Origin: Azolla caroliniana
Lineage: Eukaryota > Polypodiophyta
Reading direction: 5' to 3'
Length of the DNA: 64,000 nucleotides
Assembly: GCA_043228905.1 (NCBI GenBank)
Contig: JBHGNT010000022.1
Span: 7,316,001-7,380,000 of the forward strand
Positions 51,908-62,243 of this stretch are shown piece by piece; within the stretch, counting starts at the first letter, position 1, and every line of letters starts with the position of its first letter. The notes beneath the pieces are model-generated. The model saw only the letters and a program-made list of their open reading frames with translations. It did not search any database and was not told where the DNA came from. Made by a program: the position numbers and the translations under genes.

Positions 51908-52345
51908 TCATTTGCTTGTCCCCCCCGATTTGTTCGGGTTGGTTCGTGTGGATACCGGATCCTTCTGTCGGTTTTCCGGGATTGTCTTTTTCAGTATCGG
52001 TGTCGGTTCTTCCTCGGTCCGAATATCTTCAGCAGCGTCCGTCGGTGTCGGTTCCTCATCTTGCCGGATTTCCGGGTTTTGGTTGAACGGGTTGGCTGGC
52101 ATATTTCCCTTATACGGCTTTAGTCGAAATCCATTTGCCCACTTGCCGATGACATCTCCAGACAACGTGCCGAGCTGATACGACCCATTGTACTCCTTGG
52201 TGATCCAGAACGGTCTGGTCCATCGAAACCGCAACTTTCCCGGCATGTTCCCCATCCGTGTCTGGAATACTAGTACCGGTTTCCCGACCTCGAACTCCTT
52301 TTCATTGCCACGCCGGTGTCGGTCCACGAAGGCTTTTCTCCTCCT
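51908..52345 (-). pseudogene. G integrase C-terminal segment past an in-frame TAA
   Basis: The gag-pol frame continues past TAA 52346-52348 with KAFVDRHRRGNEKEFEVGKP, LRFRWTRPFWITKEYNGSYQ and VIGKWANGF, the usual integrase C-terminal domain. It closes at 51908. The stop replaces a codon that is sense in the comparable place of C, so this copy probably makes a truncated integrase. Confidence 0.8.
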
Positions 52346-55300
52346 TTACTCCAGTTCGAGTTGTAGTAAGCTGGCTATTCGGTTTTCCTCTAATTCCAAC
52401 AACGTCGCCAGCCGGATTCGTTCGGACTCGTTCTCACTTAAGCGCTCCTTCACCTGAATCCGTAAGCTGGGGACCTGGAACTCTACCGGCATGACCGCTT
52501 CTAACCCGAATGCTAGTCGGAACGGGGTTGTCCGGATGCTGGTTTTGTACGTTGTTCGGTACGCCCATAGCGCGCTTTGCAATTTCGTATCCCAATCGGT
52601 CCGGTTCTCGTTGACGATTTTTCGTAGGATGTTCTGCAAAGTTTTGTTCGTTGATTCCGCTAGTCCATTGGCTTGAGGGTAGTAGGGAGTACTCTTTTTA
52701 TGTACCACCGCGTAAAATGACGTCAGGCTTTCTACTACCTGCCCGAGAAAATGTCCTCCTTGGTCACTTATAAGCTCGATCGGGCATCCATACCGGCACC
52801 ATATGCACTCGTACAGAAACTTTGCCGTGGACGCGGTCGTGTTGTCCCGTAAGGCCTTTGCTTCTACCCATTTGGTGCAATAGTCGGTCGCTACTATGAC
52901 ATACCGATTTCCGGTTCGCATTGCCGGTGGTTTGAAGGGACCGACAAAGTCCAACCCCCACTTTTGAAACGGTTCTAAGGGCAAGACCGGGTGGTGTGGC
53001 ATCCGGGCCTGCTCTGTGGGTTGGCCCAATCGTTGACACAAATCGCATTCTCTGCTATACTTCACGGCATCTTTTAGGGTGGTCGGCCACCACAGTCCGC
53101 TCTGCCATATTTTCCGAGCGGTTGCGTTGCCGGCATAATGCCCGCCGGCAATTCCACAGTGGGCTTCCCTGAGGATTAGATCCTTCTCATCGCTCCGCAC
53201 TGCTCGTCTCCAGATGCCATCTGCCCCCTTGTGATAGAGGGTGTCTCCAACCAAGCAGAAATGTCTACTTCTTACTGCTACCCTTTTCCTTTCATCGCGG
53301 TCCATGTTCTCCGGGGGAACTCCGGTGCTCAGGAACTGATGCATCTCAGTTAGCCATGTGTCTTCATCGGCTACCGTTGTATCCGTTGCCGGTTTCGTCG
53401 TGATCCGGAACAATTCGGCGTCGGGAAACTCATCCTGGACGCCGTCCCCTGCTTCTCCGGATTCGAGTCTGCTTAGATAGTCCGCTACCGCATGCTGCAC
53501 CCCGGGTCGGTGGAAAATGTCGAATTCAAATTCCTGTAGTAGCAGTGTCCACCGTGCAATTTTTCCCGTCAGGGATGCCTTCGAGACCAGGTAGAGTAGT
53601 GCCGAATGGTCGACATGGAAGAAAAACTTCCTTCCGAGCAGATAGTGCCTGTACTTTGTGACACTATACACCATTCCCAATGCCTCGCGTTTCGTCGTAG
53701 AGTAATTCCGTTCGGCTTTTGAGAGTTTCCGGCTTGCGTAGTACACCGGTCGGTACCATTTCGGCTCTGTGAGTTGCATCAGAACGCTGCCGATTGCTAC
53801 GTCCGACGCGTCGACGAAGACGTGAAAGCTTTTACTCCAATCCGGCGGTTGCACCACCGGGGCTTGCGACAACATAACCTTCAACGCTTTGTAGGATTCC
53901 TCCTCCGTCTCCGCCCATAGGAAGGGTACCCTATGTACGACAGTATGTAACGGTGTAGCGAAGTCCGCGAGGTGCCGTATCATCCGGCTATGCCACCTTA
54001 TTTGGCCCAGGAACCGGCTTAAAGCCTTTGCGTTACTTGGTGCTGGTGCATCGAGAATCGCCTTGACTTTATCCGGATCTACCGCGATTCCTTCCTTACT
54101 CACCACGTGCCCTAGCAAGTTGCCGCTTGCCACTCCAAAGACGCACTTGGCCGGATTCAGGCTCAATCGGTACTCGCGGCACTTCTCCAAGCACAGCCGG
54201 AGGTGATCGAGATGCTCTCCGTGCCGGCTGTAGACCGCGAAATCGTCAAGGAAGACCTGCATAAAACCGGGGATATATTCCCCGAAAATTTCCATTATTA
54301 TCCTTTGAAAGGTCGCTGGAGCCGTCTTTAGTCCGAACATCATCACGACCGCGACGAACACTCCCCATTCCGTCACGAACGTTGTCTTCTCTTGGTCGGC
54401 CGGGTTCATTCGTATTTGGTTGTAGCCGCTAAATCCATCCGGGAAGCTGTAAACTTCGTGGCCGGCTACCGCATCCAACACCCCGTCCGTAAATGGTAGT
54501 GGAAACGCATCGGTCACTGTTGCGGCTTTTAGTTTTCGGTAGTCCATGCATACCCGGATTTTTCCGTTCTTTTTCGGGACCACCACTATTGGACTCAACC
54601 AGGTTGCCTGCTTGACCGGTCGGATAAATCCGACCCGGAGGAGCTTATCAATTTCCTCCTTCACCTTTGCCGCATAATTGGGATTCATCCGGTACCTGCG
54701 TTGAGCAATCGGTTTCGCGTCCGTACTTAGGTGAATTTGGTGCTGATAGAGCTGGGGGTCAGGCCCTCGCATGTCTTCGTACGACCACGCGAACACATCC
54801 TTGAAGTCTGTTAATAATGCTACCATTGCCTTCTTTTCTTCCTTCGGCAATTCCTTTGCAACATTTACCGGTCGGGGCTTGTCTGCTGTGCCGAGGTCCA
54901 CCTCCTCGAGTTGGGATGCTTTTACCCTCTGGGATATCGTCATTTCCCTCTCTAGGGATTCTTGCGCTTGTCGCAGTTCCCGGATCGCCGCTTGGTCCGG
55001 TTCTTCCGGCGTCGTAATGTACGGTTCTACTGCCGCCGTGATATCCACCTCAAATAGTGGGACGATTCGTGGGTGTTCCTCGAGGTACCGCTCGACTTTC
55101 TCGTCCGGTAATCCCTCCAACATGTTAATGCTTGCCGCATACAATGGAGTTGCTTCCTTACTGGTGATCACCCGTGGTTGCGTCGTTACTCGTACCTTTG
55201 TTTTCCCTCGTCGGAATGTGATCATGTTCTTTTGCCAGTTCTGCTTGATATGCGCCGTTCGCAGCCATGGTCGTCCTAGCAGTAGGGGGTACGCGCCTTG

Positions 55301-57841
55301 TACATTCAGCTGCAGCACCACGGCCGATATCCGGAATACGTGGCCTCCGATCGTTATTTCCAAATCCCGGATAAGCCCGGTCGGTCGGACTGAGCTAGTA
55401 TCCGCCATGCGTAACCAGAAGGGGCATGGTTCCCATTCCCGGATGCCCAGGTCGTTGCATGTCTGTTGGCTGATGACATTTACCCCGGAGCCTCCGTCAA
55501 TAATCGTTCCAGCAATTTCCTTTCCTTTCACGATTGCCGTGATCACCGGGCTACTTGTATCGACCACCGCTGGTCCTTCCTCCGGGTTGGAGAAGAATGT
55601 CGGTGCTGGCGTCGGCTTCGGTTTGCTGACGGATGCCTGTAAGTCTGCCGTAAATCGTGGCACTAACTGTAGTAGTCGTGCTAACGGCAGCACGATTTGA
55701 CAGTCCTGTAGCGCTTGCCACGTCGGGTTTTCTCCTGGCTGTATGATTTTTTCGTCTTTTGGCATATTTTGGTCTCTTACTTCTGCCGCATTCTGTTCAT
55801 TGGCCTCCTTGATCCATTGTGTCGCTTGTTTTCTGATTGCCTCCTGGGCTTCCCACTCGGCGGTCTTTCCCTTTGACCGGGTTGTGACCTGCTGTACTTC
55901 TGATATTTCGGCTGTAACCATGTTGACTTCTGGCTGCTTGTCATAGCTTTTGCTTGGGCATTGGTTACTATAGTGGCCTTCCTTGCGGCAGTAATAACAG
56001 TACACCTTGTGACTGTTGCTCGTTTCTCCTTTGTCCCCAGTTTGGAGGGTGGGTATGCTCCGGCGGTCGTCTTCGGTTTTTCGGTTATCCGATACCGATA
56101 CCAGGTTGTCATTCCTTGCTGCCTCCCGACGTTCCTCTCTTCGGAAAAATCCACGCTTCTGATTCCGTCGGAAATTTCGGTTCCCTTGTCGCCTCTCTTC
56201 TCTGCGTCGGTCGTATTCCGGGGCTTCGTCTCGGTCGTACCGGTCCCGGGGGTAGCTATCTTCGCGTCTCTCCTCTCGGTCATAGTTGTCGCGTCTTCTA
56301 TCAGCGTATCCTTGTCGCCTCTCTTCTCTGCGTCGGTCGTCTTCCGGGGATTCGTCTCTGTCGTACCGGTCCCGGGGGTAGCTATCTCTGCGTCTCTCCT
56401 CTCGGTCATAGTTGTCGCGTCTTCTATCAGCGTATCTGTTACCACGTTCGCGTTGGTAGCGGTCGTCTCTCCGGAATCGATCCTCGTCCGGGTTCTGATT
56501 GCACCGTTCTATGTGTCGAACCGGTGCTGCCTGCCGATTTAACAGGTTATATTCGCATCGGTCCGTTGTATGGGCTCGAGAGTTGCAGATCACACATTGT
56601 GTCCGCAGGGTGCAGTCTACTGTTGAGTGCCCCGAATTTAGGCATGTTGTACATTGTAAGGCCTGTCGGAACCTCAGGTCTTCCTCCTTTGGGAGTGCCC
56701 GGTGTAACATCCCCATCGACAAGAAGGGGCTAGTCTTGTCCATTTCTAAAACCCGATCAATAACTTGGTCCATTGTGCTGGTTTGGAAATCAAGGACTCC
56801 GCACATTGTTCGAAGTGGCTCTTTCAGTGCGGCCAGAAAGACTGCTTTGGCTTCGTCTTCGAGTGGTGCTCTTGTCAGTTGGCTGTGCAGGGTCTGGAAC
56901 CGAATGATGAATTGTGGCATAGTCTCGTTCTCTTCCTGCCGGGTGGTGTAGAACTGCCCGACCAATTCCCTTTGCTCAAATTGTCTGTGAAAAAACCTGA
57001 GGAATCTGGCCTTCAAGGCATCGAATGTGGCAAAGCTGCCCGGTAAGTGCTTTGCGTGCCATTGGGCCGCCGGTCCTTCTAAGGTTATGCCGAATTCGGC
57101 GATTTTGGATCGTTTGGCTTCGGGCTCCGTCAGTCTTTGGGAGATATGGTTGGCTTCCCATGTTTGGAGGAATGCGTACACGTGTGCCTCCGCGTCGGCC
57201 TCATCCCGGTACTTTGGGTATGGGTACGGCATCGTGTCGTCCAACTGACTCTCCTGTTTCCTCCGCTCTCTGTCCGCTGTTGGCGTTGGTGTGAGAACCT
57301 TTGGTTCCTCCGCGGGTGTTGCCGGTGTCCGGTCCGTTGGTTCCTCCGCGGGTGTTGTCGGTATCCGCTCCTTCGGTTCCCTCGCGGTTGTTGTCGGTAT
57401 CCGGTCAGCCTTCCTCGGCGGTTGCCGGTCACCGAATTCCAGGGTTATTTCTTCCTCTGGCGCCGGTGTTACTGAGTCTTCCGACCCCTCGTCCTCCCGG
57501 TCGTTTGGTGTGTCGTGGCTACTTTTATACCGGGATGCAACGCTTCCGTCGCTTTCCGACTCCGCCTCAAGTGTTGCGAATGCTTCCGAGTCCCCGTCGC
57601 CCGCGGCGAGCGTCTGCAGTATCGTTTCCGCCTCTTGCAGGCTTGTTATGCTACTGCCTTCGTCGGGGATTTGCAGAACCCGGAACTGCAGTGCTTCTTC
57701 TGCGACTCTCCGAAGAGTTTTGGAGAATGACCGATCCCGACGGATCTCGTCGACGGCTTGCTGCAGGGCTTCCCGTCGTTGCTCGCGTTCGGTGTATCGT
57801 CTCCCTCGTTCGGTGATGTGGTCGTCGTTTGGTCTAGACAT
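52346..57841 (-). CDS. Gypsy G gag-pol polyprotein
   Basis: ATG at 57841 (MSRPNDDHITERG) is chosen because the frame upstream runs into the LTR. Domains in order: gag with helical N-terminus and capsid region (PYPKYRDEADAEAHVYAFLQ); knuckles CTTCLNSGHSTVDC and CVICNSRAHTTDRC; an Arg/Asp-rich tandem repeat; a third knuckle CYYCRKEGHYSNQC; retropepsin TIIDGGSGVNVIS; RT (DYRKLKAATVTDAFPLPF, catalytic FLDD at 54242-54253); RNase H (FHVFVDASDVAIGS, HRPGVQHAVADYLSRL); integrase zinc domain (HCGIAGGHYAGNATARK ... CDLCQRLGQP) and DDE core (GLDFVGPF, ISDQGGHFLG, YYPQANGLAESTNK). The frame ends at TAA 52346-52348, just before the integrase C-terminus. The rest is fully open, so activity was recent. Confidence 0.93.
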   Translation of the reverse strand: MSRPNDDHITERGRRYTEREQRREALQQAVDEIRRDRSFSKTLRRVAEEALQFRVLQIPDEGSSITSLQEAETILQTLAAGDGDSEAFATLEAESESDGSVASRYKSSHDTPNDREDEGSEDSVTPAPEEEITLEFGDRQPPRKADRIPTTTAREPKERIPTTPAEEPTDRTPATPAEEPKVLTPTPTADRERRKQESQLDDTMPYPYPKYRDEADAEAHVYAFLQTWEANHISQRLTEPEAKRSKIAEFGITLEGPAAQWHAKHLPGSFATFDALKARFLRFFHRQFEQRELVGQFYTTRQEENETMPQFIIRFQTLHSQLTRAPLEDEAKAVFLAALKEPLRTMCGVLDFQTSTMDQVIDRVLEMDKTSPFLSMGMLHRALPKEEDLRFRQALQCTTCLNSGHSTVDCTLRTQCVICNSRAHTTDRCEYNLLNRQAAPVRHIERCNQNPDEDRFRRDDRYQRERGNRYADRRRDNYDREERRRDSYPRDRYDRDESPEDDRRREERRQGYADRRRDNYDREERREDSYPRDRYDRDEAPEYDRRREERRQGNRNFRRNQKRGFFRREERREAARNDNLVSVSDNRKTEDDRRSIPTLQTGDKGETSNSHKVYCYYCRKEGHYSNQCPSKSYDKQPEVNMVTAEISEVQQVTTRSKGKTAEWEAQEAIRKQATQWIKEANEQNAAEVRDQNMPKDEKIIQPGENPTWQALQDCQIVLPLARLLQLVPRFTADLQASVSKPKPTPAPTFFSNPEEGPAVVDTSSPVITAIVKGKEIAGTIIDGGSGVNVISQQTCNDLGIREWEPCPFWLRMADTSSVRPTGLIRDLEITIGGHVFRISAVVLQLNVQGAYPLLLGRPWLRTAHIKQNWQKNMITFRRGKTKVRVTTQPRVITSKEATPLYAASINMLEGLPDEKVERYLEEHPRIVPLFEVDITAAVEPYITTPEEPDQAAIRELRQAQESLEREMTISQRVKASQLEEVDLGTADKPRPVNVAKELPKEEKKAMVALLTDFKDVFAWSYEDMRGPDPQLYQHQIHLSTDAKPIAQRRYRMNPNYAAKVKEEIDKLLRVGFIRPVKQATWLSPIVVVPKKNGKIRVCMDYRKLKAATVTDAFPLPFTDGVLDAVAGHEVYSFPDGFSGYNQIRMNPADQEKTTFVTEWGVFVAVVMMFGLKTAPATFQRIIMEIFGEYIPGFMQVFLDDFAVYSRHGEHLDHLRLCLEKCREYRLSLNPAKCVFGVASGNLLGHVVSKEGIAVDPDKVKAILDAPAPSNAKALSRFLGQIRWHSRMIRHLADFATPLHTVVHRVPFLWAETEEESYKALKVMLSQAPVVQPPDWSKSFHVFVDASDVAIGSVLMQLTEPKWYRPVYYASRKLSKAERNYSTTKREALGMVYSVTKYRHYLLGRKFFFHVDHSALLYLVSKASLTGKIARWTLLLQEFEFDIFHRPGVQHAVADYLSRLESGEAGDGVQDEFPDAELFRITTKPATDTTVADEDTWLTEMHQFLSTGVPPENMDRDERKRVAVRSRHFCLVGDTLYHKGADGIWRRAVRSDEKDLILREAHCGIAGGHYAGNATARKIWQSGLWWPTTLKDAVKYSRECDLCQRLGQPTEQARMPHHPVLPLEPFQKWGLDFVGPFKPPAMRTGNRYVIVATDYCTKWVEAKALRDNTTASTAKFLYECIWCRYGCPIELISDQGGHFLGQVVESLTSFYAVVHKKSTPYYPQANGLAESTNKTLQNILRKIVNENRTDWDTKLQSALWAYRTTYKTSIRTTPFRLAFGLEAVMPVEFQVPSLRIQVKERLSENESERIRLATLLELEENRIASLLQLELE
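56185..56445 (-). repeat. Tandem repeat in G gag (Arg/Asp-rich)
   Basis: Two nearly identical units of about 126-129 bp encode YADRRRDNYDREERR, DSYPRDRYDRDE and DRRREERRQ. The segment is extremely rich in alternating charged residues and lies between the second and third zinc knuckle, suggesting RNA binding. Confidence 0.8.
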
Positions 57842-57871
57842 CCATCCCCCGGTTGTCCTCTGCACTTTGCA

Positions 57872-57890
57872 GGAATCGTGGTCGCCAAAA
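57872..57890 (-). other. Primer binding site of gypsy G
   Basis: TGGCGACCACGATTCCTGC on the minus strand lies six bases inside the 5' LTR and is shared with C (9851). Confidence 0.6.
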
Positions 57891-57895
57891 TAGTG

Positions 57896-58283
57896 TTGTC
57901 TGTCTGGCCGGACTAGCCTCAACACAGGTGTCTATCCGACACTTCTCCAAAGGGGTGGTAAGGATTGGATGCTAGGTTACACGCATAAGATGATTACAAT
58001 TAAGCACAGACGGTAAACAATACGAGATACAGATAAACACGCAATAATTACTATTGTATTACTTCCGCCCAAAAACTTTACAAATCATCGGATCCTTTTA
58101 TAGGCATCCGGCAAGGTTACAATCGGTGCGCTTAGGCAACCGACATCCAATTCGGTCCGGATCCGGATCGATACAACTGTACCGGATCCGTCCCTCCGAA
58201 TAATAATTCTACTATTATTTACTTCCTATTATCCGATCCGATTCCGCCTTCCCACTTGTCCTTGCTCTTCTGACCGGCCAACA
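57896..58283 (-). repeat. 5' LTR of gypsy G
   Basis: The LTR is about 388 bp with the same termini as 48090-48479. The CAAAG duplication follows at 58284-58288. Confidence 0.93.
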
Positions 58284-58288
58284 CAAAG

Positions 58289-59206
58289 AACCGAAGATTG
58301 GATTTCCTATGAAATTTGATGGGACCCGATCACAGTTCACAGATTTTCTTAATTAGGTACGCTTAGTGGTTCAAATGCATCCTTCTCGATATCCCACTAA
58401 TGCATCACAAGTGGGACTAGTAGGCACGCTACTTAGTGGCATGGCTTTGGCATGGTTCGCCCCCCTATTAGAAAAAAAACTCTCCCTTGTTAAATAATTT
58501 TGAAGAGTTTATTAGCGAATTTAAAGCATGTTTTGGAGATACTGACAGTGTTAGGACAGCAATCAACAAAAGCCGAAGATTGCGCCAAGGTGAGCACCCG
58601 GCCTCGGCTTATGCTGTGGATTTCCGTCTTCTCGCCACCGATATTCCCTGGGATGACCAGGCATTAATGGAGCAATTTCGTTTTGGCCTACGTAATGATG
58701 TCAAGGATTTACTCTTAACTTTCCCCGAAGAGCCAAAGTCATTAACAGAAGCAATCAGCCACGTGGTGCGATGTGATAACCGCCTTTTCAAATGACGTTC
58801 AGAACGTTAGTTCCAAATGCCAAGGACAAAATCAAAGCCCACCTACGCCTCAGTTGAAGCAAAACCTTTTCCAAGGGAGTCATATAATGTGTCTCCAGCA
58901 AATACTCCAACTCCGATGGAAATCGACACCACACATCATCGTGGACCATTATTGGAAGAGGAAAAGCAACGACGGCGAGCAAATTGACTATGTCTCTATT
59001 GCTATGAACTATCCCCATAGGCCAAGAAGACAGGTACACCAAATAGTCGCTAGTTCTAATTGTACTAAACCTGAGTCTATTTCAGTAGGAATATCTAATA
59101 GTCCTAATAGTACTAATAGCCCAAGCCTTTCAAACAAATTTGAAATCCTTAGTCAACTAGAAGAAGAGTTAAACGATTAAGTCCAACCAAAATAGGAGTC
59201 GTTTGG
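58289..59206 (+). pseudogene. Gypsy H gag, C-terminal part
   Basis: The frame resumes after G with EPKIGFPMKFDGTRSQF and continues, with shifts, through LLNNFEEFISEFKACFGDTD, RRLRQGEHPASAYAVDFR and DIPWDDQALMEQFRFGLR (open in 58487-58795). A shifted frame then gives PTPMEIDTTHHRGPLLEEE and a broken knuckle beginning CLYCYELSP near 58995. This is the gag layout of chromovirus-type gypsy elements in fungi, mosses and animals. Multiple stops make it dead. Confidence 0.75.
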
Positions 59207-61457
59207 TTGGACAGCCCTAAATCTATGCAGCCCATTAGTGGTTCCATTTCCCCTAAGCAAGTTAGCAATGGGTTCTTAACTCAAGTAATGGCTAGTACTA
59301 AAAGTATTCCTCCAATACATGTCTTAGCACTCTTAGATTCCGGAGCCAACTCTTGCTTTATGAATAGGAATTTTGCCCAAGCTCATCAGATATCCCTAAG
59401 AAAACTTTCTTGCCCAGCATCTGTAGTAGTTATTGATGGTCGTCCCATTGCTTCCGGAAAAATCGTAGAAGAGTCACAGTTGATTCAGGTTGTCCTAGAT
59501 ACCTTGGTGTGTGTAGTATCATTTAATATAATTAGTAGTCTAGACCATCCAATTGTCTTGGGGTTACCATGGTTCGAATTACATAACCCAGACATAGATT
59601 GGAGAACAAGAGAAATCTGGGGCTCTACTCATAGGATTGCAACCATTTCGCTACGTCAATTGCATGAGGAAGGACACAAGGAAGCAATGTTTGTCCTCGC
59701 AGTATTAGTAAAACCTTCCGACACCACTAAAGAGGAATCCTTTGTTCAACTTCCAGAGAAGTATCATCATTATGTCGATGTGTTGAATAAGGTACAAGCC
59801 AATACACTTCCTCACCACCGACCGTATGATTGCCCCATTGATTTACAACCGGGAAAAGAGCCACCATGGGGCCCGATCTACAACTTATCACCAACCCAAC
59901 TAGAAGTCCTTAGAGCCTATATAGAGGAGAATTTGGCAAACGGTTTTATTCGACATTCAAAATCACCAACCAGCGCACCCATTTTCTTTGTCAAGAAAAA
60001 GGATGGATCACTTCGTCTTGTCATCGATTACCGTGGCTTGAATAAGGTCACCATCAAGAATAGGTATGCACTCCCCCTTATCTCAAGTCTTTTAGAACAG
60101 ATCAGTGGTGCAAGGTTCTTCACAAAGATCGACTTACGAGGAGCATATAAGGTCGTACGGATCCGACCAGGAGATGAATAGAAGTCCGCGTTTCGCACAA
60201 GATATGGGCACTTCGAGTATATGGTCATGCCATTCGGTCTCACTAATGCACCAGCAGTTTTCCAGCACATGGTAAATGATATATTCCGAGATCTCTTGAA
60301 TGTTTGTTTGATCATCTATTTGGATGATCTATTGGTTTATTTGAAGACCCAAGAAGAGCATGATTCTCATGTACTATAGTACGAAAACGGCTTCGAGAAC
60401 ATGGTCTTTATGCAAAACTAGAAAAATGTAGTTTCGAATACAACCAGGTGGAATTTCTAGGCTATGTCATCTCCTCGGAAGGCATCTCTATGGATCTAAC
60501 TAAGGTCAAAATTGTGATAGAGTGGCAGACTCCACGTTCGTTGCGAGATGTGCAATGCTTTTTGGGCTTTGCCAATTTTTACCACAAGTTTATATAGGAT
60601 TACTCAAAGCTTATTCTGCCTCTCACACAGCTTACCAAGAAGGGGCGGTCATTTGTTTGGTCTAAAGAAGCGGACATGGCTTTTGAGAGTCTTAAGAAGG
60701 CATTCACATCAGCTCCTATTCTAGCTCATGTTGATCTGGCAAAACCTTTCGTCATTGAGGCAGACGGGTCGGATTTCACCTTGGGTAGCATTCTTTCACA
60801 ACAAGGCGATGGTGAAAAGCTACATCCTGTGGCTTTCCACTCACACAAGTTTGACGCCGCCAAAATCAACTATAAAATTCATGATAAAGAGCTATTAGCA
60901 ATAGTGGACTCTTTTACGCAATGGAGGCATTTTCTAGAGGGATCTTCTCATCAAGTCACCGTATTCAGTGATCACAAAAATCTTGCCTACTTCCAGAATG
61001 CTCGTGTATTAAATCGACGTCAAGCTCGGTGGGCCCAATTCCTCACTCATTTCGACTTCAAAATTACATATCGTCCTGGGAAGTAGCAAGGGAAGGCAGA
61101 TGCGTTATCGCGGCACTCGTATCTAGCACCGCGTCCCAGTGATCCAACATTCGATAACCAAAAGCAAGTAATCCTAGGACCGGCACGACTGCAAGCAATG
61201 CGGGTTTTTGATATGCCATTGGATTCCCACATTATTGATACCATACGTGAGGACTTGAAGACATGTTTTCGCTCAAGACATTCTAGCACAAATTGATTCC
61301 TCTCAGGCATCTTGTTCACAGTCGCAACAACTAGCTACAGATTATTGACAATTTGAATGTCATGATGGATTACTACTCTTTAAGAAACTTTTGTATGTTC
61401 CTAATGATTCTTGTCGCCTTCAAGTAGTCCAAGATTGTCATGACACATATACAACTA
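59207..61457 (+). pseudogene. Gypsy H pol: protease, RT, RNase H, integrase start
   Basis: An open segment 59207-60181 holds retropepsin ([15 protein letters not shown]) and the first half of RT ([40 protein letters not shown]). TAG at 60179-60181 interrupts it where the family has a Trp codon. RT continues with [17 protein letters not shown] and YLDDLLVY (about 60316-60340), then a frameshift near 60378. RNase H is open at 60676-61086 (FVIEADGSDFTLGSILSQQ, VFSDHKNLAYF), ending at TAG 61084-61086. The integrase start (LLLFKKLLYVPND) runs to 61457, where copia L enters. The wording is close to Tcn1-like chromoviruses; this is recall, not a search. Confidence 0.85.
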
Positions 61458-62213
61458 TGTTGGGAGACAGGTCCCTCCGGATGGGAAGGGAGAAGAACAG
61501 TGCTGATGAACAATTTCGGCCGAGGCCGAAACCGGATGAGGAGTACCCGGCTACGGAGAGCCGGATGGTGCAGACCCAGTATGAACCGGATAAGGAGTAC
61601 CCGGCTACAGAGAGCCGGATGATGCAATACCCGATATGAACCGGATAAGGAGTACCCGGCTACGGAGAGCTGGATGATGCAGACCCGGTATGAACCGGAT
61701 GAGGAGTACCCGGCTACGGAGAGCCGGATGGTGCAGACCCGGTATGAACCGGATGAGCAGATATATTGGTAAATATGTTTCTGAGAGTCCATCGAGGCTG
61801 TATTTGTAAATAGCCGAAAAGTCATATTAGTATAAATATGACTTAGGGCAAACTTTTAGATAAGTGGTTGTTGTCATTCTTGTTGGTGCAAGAATAGAGT
61901 GTGTGCGTAACTGTACAGAGAGAGAGAGAGAGAGAGAAAGAGATCGTTGCCTCTGTTGTAACCGCCGCCTGTGGCGAGGATCTGTGAGCACGAGGTCGGT
62001 GCCTCAGTGAACTCACTGTTGTACATTCCATCATAGTGATAGTTTGCAGCCTGTGGGCTGCCGTGGTTTTTTCCCTACTTTGGGGTTTTCCACATAAACC
62101 TCCTGTGTACCTCGTCTCTTCTTTGTGTCGCGTTCTATTTCCCGTTTTCTGTGTATCATTCTAAGCTCGGTTGTGGTCGAGCGTTGTGCATAAGGAACGA
62201 CGAGTTCCCGTCA
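61458..62213 (+). repeat. 5' LTR of copia L
   Basis: The LTR is 756 bp, TGTTGGGAGACAGG to GTTCCCGTCA. It has four or five minisatellite units at 61530-61750 and the TATA inverted repeat at 61821-61842. Confidence 0.92.
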
Positions 62214-62243
62214 AGTGGTATCAGAGCGAAATCGACACAGAAA

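Larger units (their letters stand above)
48090..58283 (-). mobile_element. Full-length Ty3/gypsy element G
   Basis: G is about 10.2 kb on the minus strand between copies of CAAAG (48085-48089 and 58284-58288). The LTRs (57896-58283 and 48090-48479) start TGTTGGCCGGTCAG and end CAGACAACA; by eye they differ at only a handful of positions, so G is the youngest complete element here. Order: gag with three zinc knuckles, protease, RT, RNase H, integrase, then a pyrimidine/purine-asymmetric spacer and a long post-pol ORF. RT wording and the post-pol ORF place it near the Tat/Athila side of plant gypsy elements; that placement is inference. It is the same family as C. Confidence 0.95.

Noticed and set aside
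55777-56445. A 222-codon frame on the minus strand overlapping G gag, and plus-strand frames 55954-56733
   Set aside because: They overlap the gag repeat in other frames and reflect its Arg/Asp codon bias.
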